Assembly: GCA_900766975.1 (NCBI GenBank)
Contig: CAAFXO010000023.1
Span: forward strand, 1-62,145
DNA: 62,145 bases
Direction of reading: 5' to 3'
Origin: Bacteroidales bacterium
GTDB lineage: Bacteria > Bacteroidota > Bacteroidia > Bacteroidales > Muribaculaceae
The notes under the pieces are model-generated. The model saw only the letters and a program-made list of their open reading frames with translations. It searched no databases and had not been told where the DNA came from. Below are positions 53,306 through 60,558 of the stretch, piece by piece (the first letter of the stretch is position 1; every line of letters starts with the position of its first letter). The position numbers and the translations under genes were made by a program.

Positions 53306-55387
53306 ATGTCACAAGGATTTGCAAAACCATCGTTCATCCTCTATACGCTGATCGCTATCTTCGCGGTCGGATCTTGCTCGTTGTTGCAATCAGCCTGGGC
53401 GCAGAAGAAGAAAACAGAGAAAACCACCAAGGAGTCTTACACCCGTCCCGCTCCTACACGACCTATTAAACCTACCATACCCTCTGCCGACCGTTATCAG
53501 GAGGATAAGGTTTTCCTCGAGTATGCCGATTCGCTCTATCGTCCCGCCAATGAGTTCGAGGAGTTCCAGATTGTGAAGGGCGACGTTAAGTTCCGACAAG
53601 GAGGAATGTGGATGTTTTGCGATTCCGCTTATTATTACCCGGCGAAGAACTCGCTCGATGCTTTCGGTCATGTCGAGATGCGCCAAGGTGACACCCTCTT
53701 CGTTTATGCCGACAAACTCTTCTATGACGGCCTCTCGAAGCATGCCACTCTTACACATGGCCCGTCGCGCGGCAATGTCCAACTGAAGAACCGTTCAGTT
53801 ACTCTCGTCACTGACAGCCTCGATTATGATGTCAATTCCCAACTCGGTTGGTACACCACCGGCGGCCAACTCGATGATGATGTCAATACACTCACTTCGA
53901 TCTATGGAGAGTATTCCCCTTCTACCAAGGTGGCGCGTTTCCGCGATGATGTCCTCCTCGTAAATCGTAAGGATGGTTATCGACTCATCACCAATGAACT
54001 CGAGTATAACACCTCGACTCATATCGCCGATATCAATACCACCACCCGTATCGAGGGTGCTAACGACACCATCTATACCACCCGAGGATGGTATAACACC
54101 ACTACCGACCATGCCCAACTTACCGCCCGGTCGACTATCGTCCATCGTGATTCTTCTTCCAATGTCACTACCCTCGAAGGGGATTCGATTATCTATGATC
54201 GGTTATCACATATCAGCCGCGCTTTTATGTTTCGCGAAGCCGGAAAGCATAAAGCCCCGATGGTTCTCACCGATACCGCGCGTAAGGTGATACTAATCGG
54301 CGGATATGGCGAGTATAACGATTCTACTCGCTCGGCTTTCTCCACCGAGTATCCCCTTCTGATGGAGTTCTCCCGCCCCGATACACTCTTCCTCCGCGCT
54401 GACACCATCTTCTCTTTCATCGAAACGGAAAGGATAGATACCATCACCTCATCTTCCTCCCTCCAAGAGAATAAAGATGACCCCCGTGACTTAACCGATT
54501 TTATCAATATCCCCAACGACTCAATATCGCAAGCCGACTCGATTCCTTCTCTCGATTCGATACCTTCTGTCGACTCGATACCTTCTGTCGACTCGATACC
54601 TTCTGTCGATTCGATATCTCTCGGCGATTCGATCCCTTCTGTCGACTCGATATCTCTTCCGGGTCCTCCACGGGAGTTTCATGTCGCCCGTGCCATCGGT
54701 TGTGCCCGTTTCTTCAATCAGGATATCCAGGGTGTAGCTGATACTCTCCTCTTTAAGGAGCAGGATTCAATCCTCTATATGTTCCGCAAACCGATCATCT
54801 GGAGTGGCGAACGACAAGTCTATGGCAATCGCATCGATGTCCATTTCAATGATTCTACTCCCGATTGGGCTCTCCTCCCTAATGCCGGGATGCTTGCCGA
54901 GTATATCGATGAGGATTTCTATAACCAACTCACCGGCTCGCACATGAAGGCCTTCCTCGAAAATAAAAACCTCAAACGACTCGAGGTCGAGGGTAATGTC
55001 ATCGCTATTCTCCTCCCTCAGGAGAAGGATAGCTCTTACAATAAACTCGTACATGCCGAGAGCTCGTATCTTACCCTCGATATGGATGGCAAGGAGATGA
55101 AACATCTTATCATGTGGCCCGAAGTCTCCGGCAATGTAACCCCCCTCTTCGAGGTCAAGAAGTCGCAACAGTATATCGAGGGTTTCCGTTGGCTCGAAGC
55201 TCTCCGACCCAAAAGATCTTGGTATGGCGACCGACTTCATTGGGTAGACGAACTCGGTGATGTCCCCGATGAGTTGATCCAATATTTCAAGGAACCGGAA
55301 CTCTTCAAAAATGTGCAGAAACCTAACCCTGCAAGTATGAGACGTGGCAACAAGCCTTCTAAGAGTGGACCTCAATTTTTAATGTAG
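53306..55387 (+). CDS. OstA-like (LptA/LptD-related) protein with an internal Ser-Ile-Pro-Ser repeat
   Basis: A 693-residue exported protein (hydrophobic helix about 10-32, ending QSAWAQ, then a KKKTEKTTKE stretch). The body carries the repeated OstA/LptA beta-jellyroll pattern: VKGDVKFRQGGMWMFCDSAYY, AFGHVEMRQGDTLFVYADKLFYDG, and NVQLKNRSVTLVTDSLDYDV are partial views of it (about 80-390), and it resumes after the repeat (RAIGCARFFNQDIQGVADTLLFKEQDSILYMF, again only in part). Between them is a seven-unit repeat (411-452). Bacteroidetes proteins of this type are thought to take part in LPS transport. The stop at 55387 is 3 bases from the mutL start, so the two are surely co-transcribed. Confidence 0.85.
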   Translation: MSQGFAKPSFILYTLIAIFAVGSCSLLQSAWAQKKKTEKTTKESYTRPAPTRPIKPTIPSADRYQEDKVFLEYADSLYRPANEFEEFQIVKGDVKFRQGGMWMFCDSAYYYPAKNSLDAFGHVEMRQGDTLFVYADKLFYDGLSKHATLTHGPSRGNVQLKNRSVTLVTDSLDYDVNSQLGWYTTGGQLDDDVNTLTSIYGEYSPSTKVARFRDDVLLVNRKDGYRLITNELEYNTSTHIADINTTTRIEGANDTIYTTRGWYNTTTDHAQLTARSTIVHRDSSSNVTTLEGDSIIYDRLSHISRAFMFREAGKHKAPMVLTDTARKVILIGGYGEYNDSTRSAFSTEYPLLMEFSRPDTLFLRADTIFSFIETERIDTITSSSSLQENKDDPRDLTDFINIPNDSISQADSIPSLDSIPSVDSIPSVDSIPSVDSISLGDSIPSVDSISLPGPPREFHVARAIGCARFFNQDIQGVADTLLFKEQDSILYMFRKPIIWSGERQVYGNRIDVHFNDSTPDWALLPNAGMLAEYIDEDFYNQLTGSHMKAFLENKNLKRLEVEGNVIAILLPQEKDSSYNKLVHAESSYLTLDMDGKEMKHLIMWPEVSGNVTPLFEVKKSQQYIEGFRWLEALRPKRSWYGDRLHWVDELGDVPDELIQYFKEPELFKNVQKPNPASMRRGNKPSKSGPQFLM
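54536..54661 (+). repeat. in-frame 18-base tandem repeat, seven units
   Basis: Seven 18-base units based on GACTCGATACCTTCTGTC encode DSIPSV, with variants DSIPSL, DSISLG and DSISLP. The unit length is a multiple of three, so copy-number change would not break the frame. Confidence 0.92.
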
Positions 55388-55390
55388 ATT

Positions 55391-57244
55391 ATGAGCGATC
55401 TTATCAGACTCCTTCCCGATTCGGTGGCAAATCAAATAGCTGCCGGTGAGGTGATTCAACGCCCCGCTTCCGTCATCAAGGAGCTGGTCGAAAATGCCGT
55501 CGATGCCGGTGCTTCCGATATCCAACTCGTTATCAAGGATGCCGGTAAGACCCTCATTCAGGTGGTCGATAATGGCTCGGGCATGTCTGACACCGATGTG
55601 CGTATGGCGTTCGAACGCCATGCCACCTCCAAGATCTCTAATGCCGACGACCTTTTCTCGCTCCATACCATGGGCTTCCGCGGCGAGGCGCTCCCCTCTA
55701 TTTGCGCCATCTCTGAGGTTGAAGTCAAAACGCGTGTCGCCGATGCCCCCATCGGTTCGCGTATCGTTATTGTCGGCTCGAAGGTCGTTACCCAAGAACC
55801 CTGTGTCTGCGATAAGGGTACTTCTATCGCTGTGCGCCGTATTTTCTTCAATGTCCCGGCTCGCCGCAAGTTCCTGAAGAGTGATAATGTCGAACTCTCT
55901 AATGTGATGCGTGAGTTCGAACGTCTCGCGCTGGTCAATAATAATGTGCGCATGAAGATTGACACCGGCTCTAAAGTCCTCGATCTTCGCCCCGCCTCTA
56001 TGAGACTCCGTATTCAGGATATCTGGAAAAATTCTCTTAAGTCTGATCATCTTATCCCGGTGGATGTCGATACTTCCCTCGTCAAAATAGAGGGCTTTAT
56101 CACTCGCCCGGAGTTCGCCCGTCGTCGAAATCCCTTGCAGTATCTCATCGTCAATGGGCGTAATATGAAGCACCCATATTTCCATAAGGCTATCGTCAGC
56201 TGCTATGACTCGCTCATCGCTTCCGACACCATGCCCTGCTATTTCATCAAGTTTACCGTCGATCCCGCTTCTATCGATGTCAATATACATCCCACCAAGA
56301 ATGAGATCAAGTTCGAGTTTGAACAGCAGATATGGCCTATCCTCGTCTCTGCCGTTAAGACTGCCCTCGGCAAGTATGCCGCCGTGCCTAGCATCGATTT
56401 CTCGGTAGATGCTATCCCTCTCCAACCTCTCCCTCAGGGACAAACACCCCCTGCTCCTCATGTCGATTATAAGTCTGATTATAATCCTTTCTCAGGCCAG
56501 GGTGGCCCCGGCAGGTCGGATCGCATAGATAGTAATTGGTCGAAGTTGTATGACAATTTCATGCAGACTGATCCTGCCTTCTCTCAGCTCCCTCTATCTC
56601 CCGATACTCAGAAGGGGAGTGCTGTCTCTAACTCTTCACTCTTCGATAGTGCTAAGTCGGCGGATGTCGCTGCCATTTGCATTCAGTATGCGCTGAAGTA
56701 TATTGTCACCACCACTCGCGAGGGCCTGATGCTGATCGATCAGCACCGTGCCCATGTCAAAATCTTATATGAGGAGTATCTTGACAAGATCGAACGCCAG
56801 GAGATTGTGACTCAGTCGGTGATGTTTGCCGAGCCCCTCTCTCTCGATCCCAGTCAGCAGGCTCTTCTTGAGGGTATCTTGGATGACCTCAGACGCATCG
56901 GTTTTAAGCTCGACCATGATGAGGATGGTGTGTGGCGCGTCTCATCGATGCCCACCATGCTCGGCAAGGGCAACCCTCATGATGTAGTGTTGAGAATCTT
57001 GGATTCCGTCTCCGATGATTCTGCCAATTATGGCAAGGAGGGAAATATACATGAGTCTATCCAAGAGAGAATGGCACTGATTATGGCAAGATCTGCCGCC
57101 ATCTGCCGAGGTCAGAAACTCTCGGTAAGCGAAATGGAAAACATAGTAGCATCCCTGCTCGCACTCCCCGACCCGGCGCTAACCCCCAACGGCAACAAAG
57201 TCTTCACCATCCTAACCGAAGACCAAATCTCCCACCTCCTATAG
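55391..57244 (+). CDS. mutL: DNA mismatch repair protein MutL
   Basis: A 617-residue GHKL ATPase. N-terminal motifs are complete: IAAGEVIQRPASVIKELVENAVDAG (motif I, cited here by its ends IAAGEVIQRP and ELVENAVDAG), DNGSGM, and ATSKI with GFRGEALPSI. The transducer domain follows (to about 330). A Pro/Gly-rich linker (about 345-420) and a C-terminal dimerisation domain (about 430-617) end at EDQISHLL. The C-terminal domain has QHRAHVKILYEEY; I did not see the DQHAxxER nuclease motif in standard form. It couples MutS mismatch recognition to repair. The last 130 bases use very different codons from the rest of the gene. Confidence 0.95.
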   Translation: MSDLIRLLPDSVANQIAAGEVIQRPASVIKELVENAVDAGASDIQLVIKDAGKTLIQVVDNGSGMSDTDVRMAFERHATSKISNADDLFSLHTMGFRGEALPSICAISEVEVKTRVADAPIGSRIVIVGSKVVTQEPCVCDKGTSIAVRRIFFNVPARRKFLKSDNVELSNVMREFERLALVNNNVRMKIDTGSKVLDLRPASMRLRIQDIWKNSLKSDHLIPVDVDTSLVKIEGFITRPEFARRRNPLQYLIVNGRNMKHPYFHKAIVSCYDSLIASDTMPCYFIKFTVDPASIDVNIHPTKNEIKFEFEQQIWPILVSAVKTALGKYAAVPSIDFSVDAIPLQPLPQGQTPPAPHVDYKSDYNPFSGQGGPGRSDRIDSNWSKLYDNFMQTDPAFSQLPLSPDTQKGSAVSNSSLFDSAKSADVAAICIQYALKYIVTTTREGLMLIDQHRAHVKILYEEYLDKIERQEIVTQSVMFAEPLSLDPSQQALLEGILDDLRRIGFKLDHDEDGVWRVSSMPTMLGKGNPHDVVLRILDSVSDDSANYGKEGNIHESIQERMALIMARSAAICRGQKLSVSEMENIVASLLALPDPALTPNGNKVFTILTEDQISHLL

Positions 57245-57371
57245 CCCCAACCGCCACCACCGACCTGACCCTCGGCTATCGCATGCTCTGTTATCCCACA
57301 ACCAAGGAAGTATCCCCAACAATCTGGATCTCCCCCGAGTTCGAATAAAATCAGTCCACAAATAAAAGAAT

Positions 57372-57400
57372 GCCCGGAAGTGTCACAAGACCCTCCGGGC
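57372..57400 (+). terminator. terminator after mutL
   Basis: Stem GCCCGGA/TCCGGGC with a 15-base loop, followed by TTTCTGCTTC. It shares loop and arm sequence with the clpX terminator at 45656. The 127 bases between mutL and this hairpin hold no gene that I can see. Confidence 0.75.
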
Positions 57401-57412
57401 TTTCTGCTTCTA

Positions 57413-57427
57413 AGAGGGCGCTCCTTA
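57413..57427. repeat. degenerate inverted copy of the TAAGGAACGCGCTC repeat, locus D
   Basis: Read on the minus strand it is TTAAGGAGCGCCCTCT, with two changes from the standard unit. It faces the intact copy at 57451. Confidence 0.7.
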
Positions 57428-57450
57428 AATGCTCTACGACCCCAAAAATT

Positions 57451-57465
57451 TAAGGAACGCGCTCT
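57451..57465. repeat. direct copy of the TAAGGAACGCGCTC repeat, locus D
   Basis: An exact TAAGGAACGCGCTCT, preceded by AAAAATT as at locus A. With the inverted copy at 57413-57427 it could form a stem of about 17 pairs. Confidence 0.88.
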
Positions 57466-57542
57466 AAATACCCTCATTATCTCACCTAAATAACGAATAT
57501 AAGATGAATCTATTGCGATTTAAAAAAATATTACTGGCTTTT

Positions 57543-57572
57543 TTTGTCATATCAATATAATTCGTAAGTTTG
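57543..57572 (+). promoter_or_regulatory. candidate promoter in the mutL-malQ spacer
   Basis: TTTG (57543-57546) and TAAGTTTG (57565-57572) are separated by 18 bases, one short of the usual 19-21. It points at a stretch with no protein gene on this strand. Confidence 0.4.
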
Positions 57573-57577
57573 CATCC

Positions 57578-57720
57578 GAAATATTGGATATTGTACTTAT
57601 GCTACTCCCCAAAATTAGACCGACAGGAACGGTTTTATAAGGTTATTCTTGCATTCTTTAGGGAGTAATAAAGTGAACCCTAAAGTCCATGTAACGGACT
57701 TTAGGGTTCACTTTATTCCG
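57578..57720 (+). ncRNA. candidate small RNA or orphan leader
   Basis: Between the candidate promoter and a 22-pair perfect hairpin (57667-57717) lies about 90 bases of unassigned sequence. The only reading frame is a 13-codon one from ATG at 57599 (MLLPKIRPTGTVL), without a visible translation signal. A small RNA ending in the hairpin would explain the arrangement; a decayed gene or an attachment remnant would too. Confidence 0.22.
57667..57717. terminator. strong bidirectional hairpin in the mutL-malQ spacer
   Basis: Perfect 22-base arms (AATAAAGTGAACCCTAAAGT plus CC, and its complement at 57696-57717) with a 7-base loop. The stem's own AATAAA/TTTATT ends give T-rich tails on both strands. 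It probably terminates malQ on the minus strand, 86 bases past its stop. Confidence 0.8.
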
Positions 57721-57766
57721 GGTTAGCCTGTTATCTTATAATGGCTATTGTGTGTCTTGGCTTGTC

Positions 57767-57826
57767 TTATCTGTAGGAGCCTTTGATCTTTTGCGGCTCG
57801 TTTTATCGGTCGGAGCCTTTGATCTT
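57767..57826 (-). repeat. partial duplication of the malQ 3' end
   Basis: The last 24 bases of malQ including its stop (57803-57826) recur 36 bases downstream (57767-57790) with two changes, in the same frame. Both copies encode KIKGS and end in TAA. Confidence 0.85.
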
Positions 57827-60478
57827 GTTGAGGATTGACTGGTTGAAGGCTTTCTCTGCCATTAGCTCTTCTACCGAGAGGTGCATACGATATCTCCAGT
57901 AGTGGCGCGGGTTGGCAGGCTCGTTGATCTGCTCGTCTGCCGGGTTCTGGCGACGAAGATCGCCATTGCTCGAGAGCCAGTCTTGGAGCGGCAGGATGCA
58001 GAGCATCGCCGGACTCTTCAAGTGCAGATCCAAGATCTTGTCGCAGATCCAGGGCTCGGCAAAGTAGGGTGCCTCTCCACCTTCATGCAATACATGATTG
58101 TAGAAGCTCTGTGACACTCCATGGTCTGCCTCCCACCATGCGCGGATGCCTCCCATATCGTGGGTCGACGTCGTGCATACACTGTGATAGGGATAGTGCC
58201 AGGTGTCGCCAAATTCCGATTTCGGATCTTTCGGCATCCTTTGGATCTCCAAGCTCAAGATCTTCAGCTGGCTCATCACTGCCGGTACGCAGTCGGGGAT
58301 CATACCCAAGTCTTCGCCACATGCCAACATAGAGGTCGAATCGAGCAGCGGCGGAAGTTTCCACATCGCCTTGCCATACCAGAAGTCGTTGTGACGATGA
58401 TAGAAGAAGTCGGTATACATCCGGTTGAAGCACCAGCGCTCATAGTCGCTCAGCATACGGAACTGATATGTGTATTGTGCCGCAATGCGGGGATGATAGT
58501 GTCCGCGCTGATAGGGATCTTCGATGAAGAGCACATCGTCGATGATGCCAAGGAGGGCATTCTTCAGACGGTCGTTCTTCTCCGACTGCTCCTCATGCGA
58601 GAAGTATTCCTCCACTTTCTGCTGGGTGTTGAACTCCGGCTTCAATCCATAGCGGTCGCCACCGATACGCTCCAAGAATCTCTGCTTTGCCTCTTCGCTA
58701 TATTCGCCGAAGAAGTCGGTGAGCATCCACTCCAAGATCAGAGGCTTGCATTGCACATCCGGATCGATCCAGAAGTCGTAATTTTTGCGAAGCTCTTCGG
58801 CAGAGTAGGGCATTGCCGGGTTGAAATAACCCAACAATCCATGCACGGCATGCAAGGGTATCTGCCATATTCTGAAGAAACCAAGTATATGGTCGATACG
58901 ATAAGCATCGAAATATTCCGACATCTTGCCGAATCTGTCTTTCCACCATTGGAACCCATCCTGAGCCATCGATTCCCAGTTGTAGGTCGGGAAGCCCCAG
59001 TTCTGTCCCAATACGGAGAAGTCATCCGGTGGTGCACCCGCCTGGCAGTCCATGTTGAAGAGGTGGGGTAGACGCCATGCATCTACGCTGAAGCGACTGA
59101 TGCCGATAGGTATATCACCCTTTACCACCACGCCATTGGCATGTGCATAGTCGCGCGCCTCGCGAAGCTGACGATCCAAGTGATATTGTACGAAGTAGTG
59201 GAACTCGATCTCTTTGCGATGCTCCGATACATACTGCTCGATGCGCGCCTCGTCATATTCGGTATATTCACCCCACTGATAGTGGTCGGGTGTGCCGAAT
59301 TGGTCGCGGAGCACACGCCATGCTGCGTAGGGCTTCAACCAATATTCATTCTTGGCGATAAATTCTTTGTAGTCTTTGCGACGTTGTGTCGATCCGAAGT
59401 CTTGTGCGAAGATCTCACGAAGATATTCATTCTTCGCTTCGTTCACCTTCTCATAGTCGACTGTGGGGAGAAGATTGAGCTCGCTGCGGATCTTGTCGTA
59501 ATATTCTTTACGCTCACCTTTCTTAAGCACGCCCACTGCTTCAGGCTTGAGATACATGGGGTGCAAAGCGAAGGTGGAGTTGGCTTTGTAGGGATAGGAG
59601 TCTACCCAAGTGCCAAGCATGGTGGTGTCGTTGATCGGGAGGATCTGAAGGATCTTCTGCCCGGTCATCACACACCAGTCTACCATCTTCTTGATATCGA
59701 GGAAATCACCTACACCGAAGTTCTCATCCGTGCGGATACTGAACACAGGTATCGCCGTGCCGGCACCCTTCCATGGGCGCTTGGGGTTGGCGAAACGTGT
59801 GCCGTCGATCACGATCTGCTCATTCTTGTCGATGCTCTTGATGCCGTAGATGCGATTGTTCATCGCTTCCCAGCCTACGGTCTCTCCCTTTTCGTTGACA
59901 ATGAGAAATTTATATTCGAACGGCGCTTTCAGCTGACCCAAGGGAAGGTTGATCTCCCAAGTCGGGAAGTTATGGTCGTTGAGTCTCAGTGCTCGTGTCG
60001 GATCCCAGTTGCCCAAGTATTCTTGACTGCCCGACACGGCAAGATATTCATCGGGTTGAAGCATCGGAGCTTCGATGCGGATGTTGAGAGTGCCCGGTTT
60101 TGCCTCAAGTTGAGGATCTCTCTTGAGTCGACGCAACATTCCCTCTACAAATGCCGATGAGTAGAAGGGCTTGTCGTGAGGCATATCGTGCCAGCTGTCG
60201 AACACTTGGTAGTTGCTGATGCCGGCGCCGATGTGCATGCGATGGGGCTTGCCCCACTCGAAGCGCCATGCCTGATTGTAGGCTTTGATCACAAAGTAGT
60301 AGTCGAAGTCTTCGGTCTTTTCCCCTACCTCCAAGGTGTATTGCCAGATGTCGGGGCTTACCAAACTCATCTCTACCCCTTCGCGGGCATCGCCATTGCC
60401 CAATTCTGGTATCGAGCCGCAGAGATATACGCTCTCTCCCCAATTGGTGTGGTAGTTGATATTAAAGGTAATTTTCAT
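57803..60478 (-). CDS. malQ: 4-alpha-glucanotransferase (GH77) with N-terminal CBM20 modules
   Basis: An 891-residue amylomaltase of the long, CBM-bearing type. Two starch-binding CBM20-like domains lead: about 1-110 (ITFNINYHTNWGESVYLCGS) and about 130-240 (EYLAVSGSQEYLGNWDPTRA). The GH77 barrel follows (about 250-880) with the nucleophile Asp in FDAYRIDHILGFFR and the acid/base Glu in ACGEDLGMIP, plus the late STHDMGGIRAWW. It shuffles maltodextrins in the cytoplasm in glycogen/starch metabolism. There is no signal peptide. It is unrelated by position to the fructan locus. The stop codon lies in a small duplication. Confidence 0.95.
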   Translation of the reverse strand: MKITFNINYHTNWGESVYLCGSIPELGNGDAREGVEMSLVSPDIWQYTLEVGEKTEDFDYYFVIKAYNQAWRFEWGKPHRMHIGAGISNYQVFDSWHDMPHDKPFYSSAFVEGMLRRLKRDPQLEAKPGTLNIRIEAPMLQPDEYLAVSGSQEYLGNWDPTRALRLNDHNFPTWEINLPLGQLKAPFEYKFLIVNEKGETVGWEAMNNRIYGIKSIDKNEQIVIDGTRFANPKRPWKGAGTAIPVFSIRTDENFGVGDFLDIKKMVDWCVMTGQKILQILPINDTTMLGTWVDSYPYKANSTFALHPMYLKPEAVGVLKKGERKEYYDKIRSELNLLPTVDYEKVNEAKNEYLREIFAQDFGSTQRRKDYKEFIAKNEYWLKPYAAWRVLRDQFGTPDHYQWGEYTEYDEARIEQYVSEHRKEIEFHYFVQYHLDRQLREARDYAHANGVVVKGDIPIGISRFSVDAWRLPHLFNMDCQAGAPPDDFSVLGQNWGFPTYNWESMAQDGFQWWKDRFGKMSEYFDAYRIDHILGFFRIWQIPLHAVHGLLGYFNPAMPYSAEELRKNYDFWIDPDVQCKPLILEWMLTDFFGEYSEEAKQRFLERIGGDRYGLKPEFNTQQKVEEYFSHEEQSEKNDRLKNALLGIIDDVLFIEDPYQRGHYHPRIAAQYTYQFRMLSDYERWCFNRMYTDFFYHRHNDFWYGKAMWKLPPLLDSTSMLACGEDLGMIPDCVPAVMSQLKILSLEIQRMPKDPKSEFGDTWHYPYHSVCTTSTHDMGGIRAWWEADHGVSQSFYNHVLHEGGEAPYFAEPWICDKILDLHLKSPAMLCILPLQDWLSSNGDLRRQNPADEQINEPANPRHYWRYRMHLSVEELMAEKAFNQSILNKIKGSDR

Positions 60479-60558
60479 GTGAATTATATTTTAAGTTTTT
60501 TATCCTTCTCTATTTGATCAAATTTTTCTTTTATCTCGATCTGTTGTTTAGATTCTGA

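Noticed and set aside
55379..56461. 360-codon open frame antisense to mutL
   Set aside because: The plus strand encodes an unmistakable MutL. The antisense frame stays open because the gene avoids TTA, CTA and TCA codons; its product is a low-complexity Asp/Arg/Ile-rich chain with no motif.
57245..57802. Integration or attachment site in the 558-base mutL-malQ spacer
   Set aside because: The spacer holds terminators, repeats and a possible small RNA, but there is no tRNA, integrase remnant or matching direct repeat pair.
59141..60160. 339-codon open frame antisense to malQ
   Set aside because: The sense strand has complete CBM20 and GH77 motifs. The antisense product has no recognisable domain and no promoter.
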